Shown here: piece by piece, positions 50,137 to 62,220 of the stretch | How positions within the stretch are numbered: the first letter of the stretch is position 1 | How the letters are laid out: each line of letters opens with the position of its first letter | Source of the DNA: Notospermus geniculatus | Lineage: Eukaryota; Nemertea; Pilidiophora; Heteronemertea; Lineidae | DNA: 64,000 bases | Assembly: GCA_002633025.1 (NCBI GenBank) | Contig: NMRB01000023.1 | Coordinates: 399,997 to 463,996, forward strand | Reading direction: 5' to 3' | Notes under the pieces: model-generated | The model's database searches: none | What the model was told of the DNA's origin: nothing | What the model saw: the letters and a program-made list of their open reading frames with translations, nothing else | Made by a program: the position numbers and the translations under genes

Positions 50137-50645
50137 GCAGGACTCTGGTCTGTTTAGAAGAAGGATACACCTACAAAATGACACCAATTTTGTTCCGTTA
50201 TCTTCATCAGAACAGCTCGGCAGGAGGCGTGGAAACGTTTGGTACCTCCAAAGTTTTTCGCCCAAGGACAGTTCGCTCTCGTCCTGCGTTACATAATGGA
50301 ATATGACGGCGAATTACGGTAGAAAATGCGAAAGCAGGACTCTGGTCTGTTTAGAAGAAGGATACACCTACAAAATGACAGCAATTTTGTTCCGTTATCT
50401 TCATCAGAACACCTCGGCAGGAGGCGTCTAAACTTTTGGTACCTCCAAAGTTTTTCGCCTAAGGACAGTTCGCTTCGTCCTGCGTTACATAATGGAATAT
50501 GACGGCGAATTACGGTAGAAAATGCGAAAGCAGGACTCTGGTCTGTTTAGAAGAAGGATACACCTACAAAATGACACCAATTTTGTTCCGTTATCTTCAT
50601 CAGAACAGCTCGGCAGGAGGCGTGGAAACGTTTGGTACCTCCTGT
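50137..50645. repeat. Tandem repeat, period ~196 bp, 2.6 copies
   Basis: GCAGGACTCTGGTCTG starts units at 50137, 50334 and 50530. Units contain ATCTTCATCAGAACA.CTCGGCAGGAGGCGT and end with ATGACGGCGAATTACGGTAG. Open frames across them are repeat artefacts. Confidence 0.85.
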
Positions 50646-50697
50646 CAAAAGTGTCTCCTCACCCAAAGTTTTTCGCCCAAACCCAGTTCGGTCCGTC

Positions 50698-50905
50698 CAA
50701 AAAATGTCCTGGGTCCATCCAATAAATCGAAAATAAGCCTGGCGAATAGGAAAAAACACCTTAATTTTCGGGCGGAAGCTATTTTCGGTCCCTCCAAAAA
50801 ATGTCCTGGGTCCATCCAATAAATCGAAAATAAGCCTGGCGAATAGGAAAAAACACCTTAATTTTCGGGCGGACGCTATTTTCGGTCCCTCCAAAAAATG
50901 TCCTG
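50698..50905. repeat. Tandem repeat, period ~98 bp, 2.1 copies
   Basis: AAAAAATGTCCTGG begins units at 50698, 50796 and 50894; each holds CCAATAAATCGAAAATAAGC and TTAATTTTCGGGCGGA. It abuts the 196-bp array. Confidence 0.85.
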
Positions 50906-51943
50906 GATGGATACATTTTACTTCCGCCAAGGCTAGGTCCTCTCAAGACATGCAAGATATTTATTTTCATTAGACTGATGTAGGCCTAGGCCTTGGGCCT
51001 GTGAGAAGTCCTTGATCTCTCAGCAGCAGAGTCATGGAGTGGGCAAAGAAATAAAGAAGAGAACGAAACAATCTGTTTTTAGCTGGCAATGAATGATGAT
51101 ATTTATTTATTCGAAATTTCAAGTCATCACATTGCACAAACAAACACATCACATCATCCACATCCGTCATCACCATGATCATATAGATATGGCGGGCCGA
51201 AGCAGTTACAATTCGTTATTTACCGTTCAGCGGTATTTAAATATCGTTCAACGATAAAGACAGGCCGCTGCAATAAAAATATCTTGGCCGTTACAATAAT
51301 AATTGACCGTTACAATAAAAATATTTTACATTGAATGATAAATACAGGCGTTACAATAAAAATCGTATCGTTACAACTTGGAGGAATTACACTGACGTGG
51401 TAGTATTTTGAAAAGTCGAGACGTTGGCTCCAAACACTTCTCACGCCTATCGGGTTTAGGGCGGACTCACGGATAAGTTTAATGGAATAAACCCATGACA
51501 ATGTTCGAGTGCCTTAGACGAGCTGCAGAAGAAATACTTCCTCACATTTGACATGTACAAAATTTGGTCATAATCAAGAGCCATTAGTTGCTCCACGGAG
51601 GTTGAATTTTTGGCATGATTTTTCTGTTGCATATTTCTTATGCTCATAATTACGTATCCTTGCTGTTAGAGGGCAGAGAAAGGGAAAAATCCCCCTCCCC
51701 TGCCAAGCTTAAGGTCCTCCCTGATTTTCAAGTTTTTATATGCCCGCCTCCAGTAGGGGGCTTAGCATATTGCCTGGCTCCAATAGGAGGCTTAGCATAT
51801 TGGTCATTAGGTATGTGTGGCATCTGTTTGTCAGTCAGTCTCTTAAGGTGGCATGTTTTGCAAATATGACTGAGGTCAGGTCATGATTCCGGTACATTTA
51901 CACTCAGGTGAGCACATGGTCCCTGGACCATTTCATTACACCC

Positions 51944-54900
51944 TCAGTCTAATCCACTTATATCATTGCCACCACACTGCCATAACTTGATGTCCCCATC
52001 GTCACTACAGGAAGCTAACAATCCATGAATTTTCGGGTTCCATGCTACACAATTCACATCCTCCACATGTGCTTTGTTCTGTGTGTGTGTGAGTTCAAAA
52101 GATGGCTGGTTTGGATCACTGACAGTCACATCCACTGAGAATAGCCGTAATGTGTCATCACCACATGCTGTGGCAATTAGACCGGTTAGGGGGCACCTGT
52201 AAGTGTAAGACAACACAACAGAATAGAATGCTAGTAGAATGGAAGTAAAACTAGATGACTACATGTACATTTAACCCTTAGAGCGCCGTTACCGAGTATA
52301 CTCGGTGCAACAATTCTCTTTTTAAGGACCATTACCGAGTATACTCGTTAAGGTCATGAAATTTCAAAACATGCATTTTTGGCATTTTTTTTCTTTTTTG
52401 AAAAAATTTTTTTCGAAAAAAAACCCAGTCACGGGGAAGGAAAAGTTGAAAAAACCCAGCGCTCTAAGGGTTAAAGTACAGCCTCATAGTGCTGACACCC
52501 ATTTATTTTGCAATTCACACCACTAAGGTGACTGACATCATAACAGACTCAAAATCACAAAACATACAGAGAACAAAATTGTACTTACCATGCCACATCA
52601 TATATTGGCCTAGTATGATATCCAGACAACGTGCAGATATTTTTCCAGACTGGATCATTACCGGGAACAAAAATGCCTAAAATGGGAACAAAGAGAGGTA
52701 CTAAGTCATGATAACTAAACATGTTTTAAGGTTGGGTGATCCGGTCACCATCCCGGTCTTCAAACTTACTGGTATCCTTCTGCCAGCACTCCCTATACTG
52801 GAGTGCCCAAGCAGGATTTTCATCTTGAAATATTAGAAGTCAAAATATAACAACTTGAAATGCATTAAACACTCAATGAATCCATGTTCCCTTTGAAAGA
52901 CAGTGCATGTATTATTATTTCCCATAGAAGAAACAAGCAAAGAAATCTATTGTCTTTGAAGAACATTCCTGAAGAGACTCAACCTCTGGCATACCTTCTT
53001 GATTCTCTTTAGGATATTCCTTCCAGATCTTGAGTGTTCTGTCATCACCTCCAGACACAAGTCTTCTCCCATCCTTATCAAATGCAACACTCCACACAGT
53101 CGACTCATGAGATTCTGGAAAGTAAACACAGCAACTTCGAGACTAACAGTAAAATCATTTAGATCAAGAGGCAGTGGAACCTATGGTATCTTCTCAGGAA
53201 ACAGAGACACAGGTAGATTTTCAGCAACATATTTCTTTTGTCATCATACAAAACTTTACTGCTGTTGCCCACAGCAGATCGTGATGCAATGGACAGAGAA
53301 GAGCTAATGAAGTTGATTTCACCAAAGAGCAGATTCACTGCCCATCATTTAAAGGAGGGAGTACGAACCTAACACAGCAAAGCTACACCAGTCATCACCA
53401 TCATCTTTGTATAATTTCACAGAGTTGTCATAACTTGCAGAGGCGAAAACCTGAAACGATAAATTTGCCTCACATGAATGGAGTGAATTCACTTTCAGCA
53501 AATCTGTAAAACAAAAACATACAGATATTTCCCCCAAGTAAACACGTTTTTCATTTCCCTTTTGTGCACAGCTAACTTTAACGACCAAAGGTTACTACAA
53601 CTCACGAGGGCGACACTCTTAATAGAATTTCAAATTGTTAACTTACGTCTTTGTGAGGATGCCATACCACTTTCTTCACATCTTGTGTGTGTGAATTCAG
53701 AACACTAGCACACTCAAATTCTTCATCACCAGCAACTGAAGAAATGAAGATGAATGAAAGTTAATTACCCGGTACCGTAAATACAGCCACACCTACTGTT
53801 CATGGGAATTCAGAAGCATCCCATGGTCTCATCATTGGTCTTTCTGCTCTTATAGGACCATACCAATCCACAAAAGATCCTAGACTTACCTTCCCATATC
53901 CATACACTCTTATCGCGACTACATGTGGCGAGATATTGTCCAGATGGTGCCCAAGCGGCACATTTGACTTCATTTTCATGACCCTCTAGCGTGGCAATGC
54001 ATTCAAAATCATTCCCTCTCCTGCTCCAAATACATGCTGTCGCATCAAAACTCGCAGAGGCTAGATATCTCCCACATGGAGACCAGCTTATGCTTCGTAT
54101 GGTACGGGTGTGTCCATCCGTAAGGATGGTCTTGCAAACCCATTTGTCCCCTGAAGATGAAAAGGAGTGAAACATGAGAGAATTGCTTCAGCTTTTCCAA
54201 GATTTCTGAGGATCCCAGCCACTCACTAATAGTGTATTCGAAAACTTACTCATGCCTACACCAGCCTGGCATGACAGCGTTTTATTTGGCGGAAGTTCTC
54301 CAAGTCGGGCCTGTCGCGCCAGGCACTACTAACCCTCCTCCTGAGCCGGTTACTTTGGGAAGTATCCCAGCATGCAGAACATGATGTCATCGATCCATAC
54401 ATCGGCATGCAAAAGAAACAAAACGCAGTCGTGTAGACACAACAAGTAAAGTGTCATGGCGGACAATGAGCCAATCAGAGTGCATCCGTAATGACACTTT
54501 ACTCATATGTCTAACACGACACCGTTCTTTTATTGGCCTCCAATGCGCATGTCTGAGAAAGCCCTAGTGCCTGCCCGGTGGAAGTAGGCCTACCGGTAAT
54601 CGAACAAAAAGTAAGTGATATTCCAATAGGCCTAACTTCCTTCTTGTTTAAATCTGAACCAACAAAGGGGCCACTCCAGCCAGCTACTTCTCATTCATTC
54701 TGACCCCTTGCCTATTTAACTAGGATTTGGAGCACCACCATGGCAAAAGCCAAAAGGGATGGGGCAGAGGAATAACCCATTCATTCATTGCTGACAATTT
54801 TACAGCTGGCAGGAGAGCCCCATGTCAGTATGCGATGGGCGTGGCCATCACCACGTGCTCGTGGACATGGTGTGCAAGCAGGTGATGACGTCATGTGTCG

Positions 54901-55062
54901 GTGTATCATGGTACGCCAAACTGCAAACTTGCCTTCCTTTCCCCAGATTCTGATCGATTTGTCACCACCACAGCTCGCGAGCAACGAACCGTCAGGACTC
55001 CAAGAAACATTCCACACTATATCTGAATGACCACCGAGGGTAGCAACACGTTCAAATTGCAT
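51944..55062 (-). CDS. CIAO1: Cytosolic iron-sulfur assembly WD40 protein CIAO1
   Basis: Seven exons in transcription order: 54933-55062, 53890-54150, 53647-53735, 53369-53450, 52995-53114, 52589-52676, 51944-52196; sum 1023 nt, 340 aa, the normal length for this seven-bladed WD40 protein. Signature stretches: [98 protein letters not shown], and the final VNCVAWNP...[13 protein letters not shown]. With MMS19 and CIAO2 it delivers Fe-S clusters to cytosolic and nuclear apoproteins (family knowledge). The first intron starts with GC instead of GT. The second intron from the 3' end carries a piggyBac-like MITE and intron 1 a TIR element. Confidence 0.95.
52271..52474. mobile_element. piggyBac-like MITE (TTAA flanked) in CIAO1 intron
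   Basis: TTAA-CCCTTAGAGCGC at the left and GCGCTCTAAGGG-TTAA at the right, flanked by TTAA. Inside are two copies of ACCGAGTATACTCG, the first a perfect 14-bp palindrome. Confidence 0.85.
54431..54517. repeat. Small inverted-repeat element in CIAO1 intron 1
   Basis: GTGTAGACACAACAAGTAAAGTGTCAT pairs with ATGACACTTTACTCATATGTCTAACAC; it may be the centre of a larger element, since AGGCACTACTA (near 54320) and TAGTGCCTGCC (near 54565) also pair. Confidence 0.6.
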
Positions 55063-55169
55063 ATTTCATCAGTGGACAGGCCGGGGTTTCCAAATTGGCA
55101 AATTGGCTGAAGTTGGTTGAATGAAATGACCCACGTGGTTTGTTGTCAGCGCCATCTCTCGTTGTGCAG

Positions 55170-55563
55170 TGGAACCAGAATAAGGACCCAGTGCTGAACC
55201 ACTTCCCAATCTTTTCCTGCTTTTCCAGCAGTGATTTCTTGTTTTAGCACTTGTTCCCTGGTTACACTTGTTCTAAACTTAGGCGCTTGTTGTTGTGGGA
55301 CAATATTCTTGAAAGTTTCATCACAGGCGGCCCGAGCTTTGTCACAAAATAGGGTGAAATGTATGTTAGGGGTAGTAGTCCTACTATAATATATAAAAAA
55401 GACTTTATATATTATAGTAAGACTACTACCCCTAACATACATTTCACCCTATTTTGTGACAAAGCTCGGGCCGCCTGTGGTTTCATCCATTCCTGCTGAG
55501 CCAGGGTCTTCATCTGACGTGCATGAAGAATTCCACAGCTCACTTGGTTCTTTCCGTTCATGC
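55170..55563 (-). pseudogene. Small open frame(s) interrupted by the hairpin element; product unknown
   Basis: A minus-strand ATG at about 55563 opens MNGKNQVSCGILHARQ... which runs into the hairpin element and stops. Another frame (KARAACDETFKNIVPQQQ...) continues on the far side. Ignoring the element and one target copy, the first frame would end soon after, giving about 44 residues. I recognise no family. It may be a short protein, an untranslated exon of a neighbour, or chance. Confidence 0.25.
55322..55479. mobile_element. 158-bp near-perfect hairpin element, CACAG/CTGTG ends, 7-bp target duplication
   Basis: Arms of about 76 bp with one substitution (CACAGGCGGCCCGAGC... / ...GCTCGGGCCGCCTGTG), flanked on both sides by GTTTCAT (55315-55321 and 55480-55486). 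The centre is AT-rich. It interrupts a small minus-strand open frame. Confidence 0.92.
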
Positions 55564-55953
55564 CCAACAATGATGGAAATAAGAAGAAATACACCATGTA
55601 CACTGTACAAAAGATTTTAATACCTCAGTATATACAGACTTATTTACATCATGCATCAACATCACATGAAATCACCACGTCCTTTCTAGATGAGTTCCAC
55701 AAGTGGCCATCTTTCTGGTTGATGTAAAACTAATGCCAGGAAACTTAGAAGTCCCACATGTAATCTTTCAGTCAGACTCGTTGAGTGAACGTTCATTTCC
55801 TGGAAATTCCAAGGCAACATTTCAAGAAAGCCGCCAATAAACCTGATCTATACAATACACTGCCTTTGACATCTATGAACACATTTCAACAGTTTTGTTT
55901 CATTCACTTGCAGAGATCCCCACCCCAATATTGCAATCCATTAGATCATTCAT

Positions 55954-58900
55954 CTATCGGCTGAGAAAATTAGCCATAGGGTCATCCTGCACACGCCTCT
56001 TCCTATAGTAAGCTTCCATCTCTTCCTCAGTAGGTTCCTTGGATTCGTACATACTATTATACGGCCGCTTACGTTCATCCATTTTCATCAGGCGTTCCAC
56101 CTCACGTCGTCGTTCCTCTTCTTTCTGTATGGCCTGAAATTGTTGAACAAGTAAATTCAGAAAGGATTTGAAGTGTTATACAAGTCCAACCACTTCTTTT
56201 GATGACTTATCACGAAGAAGCACAACAGTGACTGTTATAAGTTTCCAGATTAACCACAAGAACTCAGAAGATGACTCCCTCACCAGTTGTGCATATGAGA
56301 CAGGCCTTTAACATGACTCCCAAACGTAACTTGATGTAGGCCTACATTTTGAGATGGTCCCTCACCATTTGTATCTTTTTCTCTCTGATTTTCTCCTCAT
56401 CCTCCTCTGACTCAGAATCACTGTCACTACTTGACGAATGGTGTTTCTTCTTCTGTTTCTTTCTCTTCTTCTTCTTCTTTTTCTTCTTATCTTTCTTCTG
56501 TTTCTCTTGGTGCTCCTGAAAGTCACAGCAAATGTAAAGCAGCACATCCAGAAATTGCCAGATATATTAGCAATGAACCTTAACAATACTGAAGATTGTT
56601 CATACATTCAGGCTAAAGAGTTGGGAAAACAAAGTGGGGAAAGGTACCAGCCTAACTTCAGCTGAAACAGCTACAAAACGGGAAGGAACTGTTTGCCCTA
56701 TCACACATCAGACTTCCTGGGAGTATGAACCAATGAAAGAACTCTTAGATAACATCACTGCCTCAAAACCTGCAGTGAATTCCAAAGCTACTTCCCTTCA
56801 AGATAATGCAGTCATGTTGCTGAAGAAGCCTTAAGGTTTCAAAAACAACACTCACTTCTAATAATGATTTCTGCTGTATTTCCTCCTCCTGGTGACTGAC
56901 TGCTGGTGCTCCCATAAGAGCTATGCTGTCATCCTGAAAGATGACAAAAATCCCAGGATAATGCTGGTCAAATAAGGCAAGAACTAAATCTTGGGACAGC
57001 AGGACAGCTGCAGTCCCTTCTATGAGGCTGTAGGAACTGACCCAACCCCTCCCTTTTGCTTAAACCCACACTTTTCCTCTACCTTGATGAATTCTATTTC
57101 TGCTTTAGAGCCCAGCTGGATAAAATGGGTATCATACTTACAATATGAGCTTCTTTACCAGCCTCACCAGTGCAGTAAGAGCCTTTGATCAATGAATAGC
57201 AGCACTTGTAACCCCATTTACCATCCTTCCAGAATGAACCCCACACACTCTGAAAAAAACACGGCAGTTTATAATCAACGACCGAGAAGCTACAAAACGA
57301 AGTCTCAACCCATGTCATATTTCGAACTCACTGAGACAGATGGATGTCAAACTTCGCACTCTAAAAGTCAGGTGGACATTTTTTTTCTCCTGCACAACAG
57401 ACAGAACTAAGCAGACACAGTGAATTTTTTTTAAATTCTTGCGTTAAATCAGGATTTTGAGGGCAGCACAATAAACAAGACTATACATGTACCTACTGTA
57501 TGATTATTGATATAAATATCTTCCTCGTATCTTGATTTTGCAATTTCCTTTTCTTGCCCTTTGATCACTTTGCCATGACGAGAATATTCTACATAATTTT
57601 CCTGCAAATAATTATTTGATGATTAGACAATCAAATGGGAAACAACGATAAAATAGTTATGTTGACCAGTACCCAGTGACGGCTATGCAATCATTTTTCA
57701 ACCATCCTTAAGGTAAAATTTTCTGAAAATTTTCAAAACTATTCAGGTCTTGACCAATGCAAATTTGGTCTCTGAAATATGTATGTAGCCCATGAAATCA
57801 GACATTGATTTGGTAAACACAAATGCTTCTCTACTAACTTACTGTCTGTGCTAAGAGTAATTCTCTGGGTGGTGCATCCAAATGCTCCTCTCCTCCATAT
57901 TTGTCAAGGATGGTATTCTTGTGACTGCTCTTGAAATCATCTGTCTTTGCCTGAAATTCTTTTGCCAGCAATTCCACCTTGGTTGGATCAGCCTGTAAGT
58001 GTACCTCTGCTCCCTTTTCATATGCCTCCCATGCAAACACTGAAATAGTTGCAACAGACATGCTAGGAGACAGCACGGAACCACAACGAACTAAGTTATT
58101 AGACAATCTAAGGCGACAATATGAATCAAACTATTGGATAAGAAGTACCTTCTATCCTCAGTTGCTAACTTACATTGTTGCTTGGCAAATTCATGTGCCT
58201 GTCCAGATGCCCTCACAAAGTTATCACCACCAAATTGTGCACTGGAATAAGAATAATGACTAATTAGTTGAAGTCATACATTGACTTTACATGACAAAGT
58301 CTACTCACAGCACACCAAGGCCCGTATTCTAGAAGCCTCCTTAACTCTACACTCCACTTAAAGCTTTTGTATTCTGCCCTGCAAACAATAGCTAAGGGGA
58401 ACCTTAGAATTAAGGAAGCTTCTAGAATATGGCCACAAGTGTAACATCAGCACATAGGCTAACGTATAATATAGGCCAATATTCTAGAAGCCTCCTTAAC
58501 TCTAAGGTCCACTTAAGCTTTTGTATTCTGCCCTGCAAATAGCTAAAGGTAAACCTTAGAGTTAAGGAAGCTTCTAGAATATGGCCCTTTGTCATGTACT
58601 ATAAATCTACTACACTGCAAACAATGAGCTAATCAAAACAAGTGCGACAGTCAAGAGTAGAGACTGCAAGTCTCAAGTCTTACTCTGCCTCCATTGATTC
58701 CTTTGTCGTGGCAGCCAGCGGATTTTCTCTCATTGATCTCGTCTTAGGATCATAGTATGCAGAATTCACATCCAAATTAAACAGGTATTTGGCAGTGTCT
58801 TCTCGGATACGTAGATTTCTGACAGTAATTCGTTGTTTGCTTTCAAACTTTTGACCGGGCATATCAACATCATCAGCATATTTGTCTTCATCTTCTCCAT

Positions 58901-60537
58901 CTTCATCCTGCATTAAGGAGGATAGATATAAATATCATTTATATTACATATACAGCAGAACCTCTCTTTTAAAGACACCTTTGGATTGAAAGATGCTGTC
59001 CTGATTTGGGAGGTGTCCTAATTGCAGATGGTGACATGAATACAACTGTTTTTTGGTAATGAACTTCAGTGTCCTCAAAAGAGAGGCATCCTTCTGGCAG
59101 AGGTGTCCCTTAAGAGAGGTACCACTGAAAATATACAGTCCTTCGCACTGTGATGCGCCATTTCCTTGCTATTACGCCTTACGCAAGCTACGGTCCTCGG
59201 GTGTTTTTTGGGGGGGAGGGGGTTCCCCGGATTTCAAAATGACGTAATATGACATCCAACCCAGTTAAGGGGTTAACACTTCATGGGTCAGGATCCTATC
59301 ATGAGTACCTTTTTTATTTCTTTTTCAACAGCCTCACCAGTTGCTACTTTTTCATCTATTGACTCAGCTTTTAACATTTTCTTGGCCTGAAACAACGGAA
59401 GGATTTCATATGAATACATGAATATGAAGGATTATTAATGAAAATGGTTGATTGGACTTACTCCACAGTCAATGAGTAGAGAGGAAATTCTCAATTTGAC
59501 AATGAAACTGTCCAAGGTAGTCAACAAGAGTCCCATGACCCCACGGCAGGGTTGGCCAGTTAAAGGTTTTGCATACCTCTTCCAGCTTGGCGTAGTCTTC
59601 TATCGTTTTCTGATGTTCCCTTGGATCATACCCATTCCATCGATCTCTCTTTCCATCGAAATCAAATGCAAGCTGAGGTTGTAAATGTTCATCTGGAGCT
59701 ATTTTATCTCCTGTAAATCTAGCACCAACTTTACGAGGTCTCTGTACGGGAAAGAATCAACAGAGTTACAACTAAGTGTACAAGACATTCATGTTATTCA
59801 AGTGTAAGTGGTGCTATCAGAACCGGATGCTGAAGAAAGTCTTGACTGAAGACCAACAATCCCCAGGGGAAGTCTAACCCTTACCTCTAAACAATCCTTC
59901 CGCTTGTGTGTCATAGCCCCACAATTTTCACATGCTCCCTTCCTGTACTTAGTGGCAATGCTACCCTCTTTCACCCCTCTTTTGTACCACTCATCCATTT
60001 CGGAGAACTTCTTGACCTTCTCATCCTGCACCCTCTGATGTTTGAGAGTTGGTTGCATGGCACCAAAGTACCATGGTGCTTGCATGATGTACTGTGGTAT
60101 ATGTGGATTGATATCTCTGGAAAAAAGACAGATGTATTTTCATCAAATGAGAACGGCCAGACTTTTTTCTGAATGAAGTCTACTCTCACACAGCTCAAGC
60201 TGGCAGAGTTTAAAACCAGAACAGTTCAACAGGCTTTCATTCAATTTGGACTACATGACATCCAAACTTTATCAGCAGCAGCGCAATGGCTTATCAAATT
60301 TTTCTCAATGAGCTGTCCGCATACTAGGTCTTCATTTCGATGTTTCCAGCCTACGTACTTTCCCTCTTCATCTTTCATGGCTGGGGCTGTACCAGCTTTT
60401 CTAGCCTCCTCCAACTCCTTCAGTTTCTTCCAATCCTCCCGTTTCTTCCCAGGAGGTCCATCATCCCCAGCCTCATCCTCTTCCTCTTTTGTCTTCTTTG
60501 CCACCACAGAGGGTGGCATGTTCAAAGTGAACGACAT
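55954..60537 (-). CDS. SLU7: Pre-mRNA splicing factor SLU7
   Basis: Twelve exons in transcription order: 60359-60537, 59885-60116, 59577-59741, 59309-59386, 58684-58907, 58174-58241, 57843-58039, 57497-57601, 57142-57249, 56856-56933, 56366-56515, 55954-56133; sum 1764 nt, 587 aa against 586 in human, so the model is essentially exact. Marks: [16 protein letters not shown], then [11 protein letters not shown], the CCHC zinc knuckle [84 protein letters not shown]...YCTGEAGKE, a lysine- and serine-rich low-complexity stretch, and [12 protein letters not shown]7 acts in the second catalytic step of splicing and 3' splice-site choice (family knowledge). The intron before the 58174 exon holds two palindromic elements, and another intron a GGTACC-type MITE. 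Confidence 0.97.
58319..58434. repeat. Palindromic element (GGCC.TATTCTAGAAGC) copy 1
   Basis: Arms GGCCCGTATTCTAGAAGCCTCCTTAA / TTAAGGAAGCTTCTAGAATATGGCC around a GTATTCTGCCCTGCAAA loop; a second copy follows within 40 bp. Confidence 0.8.
58473..58587. repeat. Palindromic element (GGCC.TATTCTAGAAGC) copy 2
   Basis: Same arms and loop as 58319-58434 with a few substitutions, in the same orientation and the same SLU7 intron. Confidence 0.8.
58952..59127. mobile_element. MITE with CAGYRGWACCTCTC ends in SLU7 intron
   Basis: Left end CAGCAGAACCTCTCTTTTAAAGACACC, right end GGTGTCCCTTAAGAGAGGTACCACTG; inverted repeats of about 26 bp with substitutions. A related fragment is at 34670. Confidence 0.7.
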
Positions 60538-60820
60538 CCTTCAGTCAGAGTCTTATCACTGATATCTGTAAGATACATGAATTCATAATCATACTGACTT
60601 TAGCATATTTGTCATATGTTCAAGTAAAGTGGCTGAACTTTAGAATCTCTGGTCGGAAGTGGCACACAATGGTAATCCTATTGTACAAATCATAACAGTG
60701 CGACTTATTCCAACAATCAATGACCAGGGATTGTGAAGTGGTTCCGCAAGGACAAGTTATCATCATGGCGTAGTACTAGTAGGCCTAGATGAGTGTTTGA
60801 CAAGGTTTGACCATCGGTTT

Positions 60821-60975
60821 GTAAGAACACCGAATCGGGACGCTGTTGCACCGAATCGGAGATGGCTTTGGTTCGGTGGTATGAAGTTTACCCGCAAGTT
60901 ATCATATTTCTGAATGTTAACTGAGACCGATTCGGTGACTTTATGCCCTGATTTGGTCCGATCCGGTGTTCTTAC
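60821..60975. repeat. Inverted-repeat element with ACCGAATCGG motifs
   Basis: GTAAGAACACCGAATCGGGAC at the left pairs with GTCCGATCCGGTGTTCTTAC at the right; internal ACCGAATCGG / CCGATTCGGT copies. Lies just upstream of SLU7. Confidence 0.75.
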
Positions 60976-61199
60976 ATGTCATGGGTCATGGCCTTTTGAT
61001 GACCCGACCATGCCGCCATCGCATGGAGGTCAACCGATGCCGAAAACTCATGATTAACTGGTCCAACGTCCAACGACATCTGATCTCAACACACTCAAAT
61101 GATAGAGTCATAGCCTAGGTCTAACGCTCATGCATCACGTGACGGGCCACCAAATGCACTTTATGCATAGGCCTACCATGAATGCATGATATCGCCCAC

Positions 61200-61450
61200 C
61201 TCATGACCTCACCAGCTCACCTGCTGCTCTATGTATTCACAATCACATGCACTACACATCATGCACATGCTAGGCCAGCAGACAGTGCATGCCATGGGCC
61301 TACCACCACATGCACACCAGCACATGACCAGCCTACACACTGCATGCCCTGCACTGCACTGCACTGGCACTGCGCACACACAATGCACATACACCACACA
61401 GGGCAGTTGTGTAGGCAGTGGGCCTACACAACTGACTGTGTAGTGTGGCT
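61200..61450. repeat. Low-complexity CA/TGCA-rich tract
   Basis: Runs of CACATGCA, CTGCACTGCACTG and ACACACAATGCACATACACCACAC. Open frames on both strands here are compositional artefacts rich in H, T, C. Confidence 0.75.
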
Positions 61451-62101
61451 GTGAGATGAGATAAGGCTAGGCCTAGTGAAGAACTACCAACACAAAGAAC
61501 GTACATTTGAGTACTTTTATTTTGAAATAAACCGAGTTATAAACGTTCCAACATCGACCATGTCAAAACGCAAATCGCACTGGCTATTCGTATACTTTAC
61601 TGCCGATAGAGGGCGAGCGAGTGACGACTGGTTCTTCGCCCTCGCAATATTCCGCGCGTCACAAGGGCAAGTGACCAGTCTACAAGGTGTGCGGACGGGA
61701 CAGGGTTTGCCATCAAAGTGTCCCGATATCTCTTTTGTTACTCGATCATCTTCTTTGAAACTTCATTGGTTGATAAAACACATCAATATCTTTTGTTCAC
61801 TGTATCCATCTTTGAAGACAAACGATATAAGGGTAAATTTCAGCCCTTGATATGTGATGGTTTTTCGTCCTGTGCATGTCAGATGTACATTTTGTACAGA
61901 CTTTGGCATAGGCCTATATACACTGATATAGGGTGTATCAAAAAACGTTAGCAGGTTAGGTAGGCCTATTTGTGTTGCAACTGGATTTTGAGGGATTTTT
62001 AGTCCTACCTTACCACCCAACACATTTTCCCTAGGAATGTGGAGTTGACATTTCGGCATTTCTATAGGCCTAATGTGGATCAGAGAGAGAGATACTTTGA
62101 T

Positions 62102-62220
62102 CACAGGAACTTGTACCGCGCGCTAATTACGGGGTCCTACCCCCTATAGGCCTATATATATGTCTGTATTATATATATAGGGGGGTAGGACCCCCGTAAT
62201 TAGCGGTACAAGTTCCTGTG
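62102..62220. mobile_element. 119-bp hairpin element, CACAG/CTGTG ends, 7-bp target duplication
   Basis: CACAGGAACTTGTACCGC... pairs with ...GCGGTACAAGTTCCTGTG (arms ~50 bp with small indels), flanked by CTTTGAT at 62095-62101 and 62221-62227. The right target copy is the first seven bases of a 45-bp palindrome. Confidence 0.92.

Larger units (their letters stand above)
48100..51940. other. Intergenic region between GPAM and CIAO1
   Basis: Apart from the repeats listed separately, it contains AT-rich sequence and a CGTTACAATAAAAAT motif repeated at 51270-51380. No coding exon recognised. Confidence 0.5.

Noticed and set aside
50137-50905. CRISPR-like array
   Set aside because: Repeats are ~196 and ~98 bp without regular spacers, and the genome is eukaryotic.
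61182-61454. 90-aa frame rich in H, T and C
   Set aside because: Low-complexity CA-rich DNA; both strands are open and no family is recognised.
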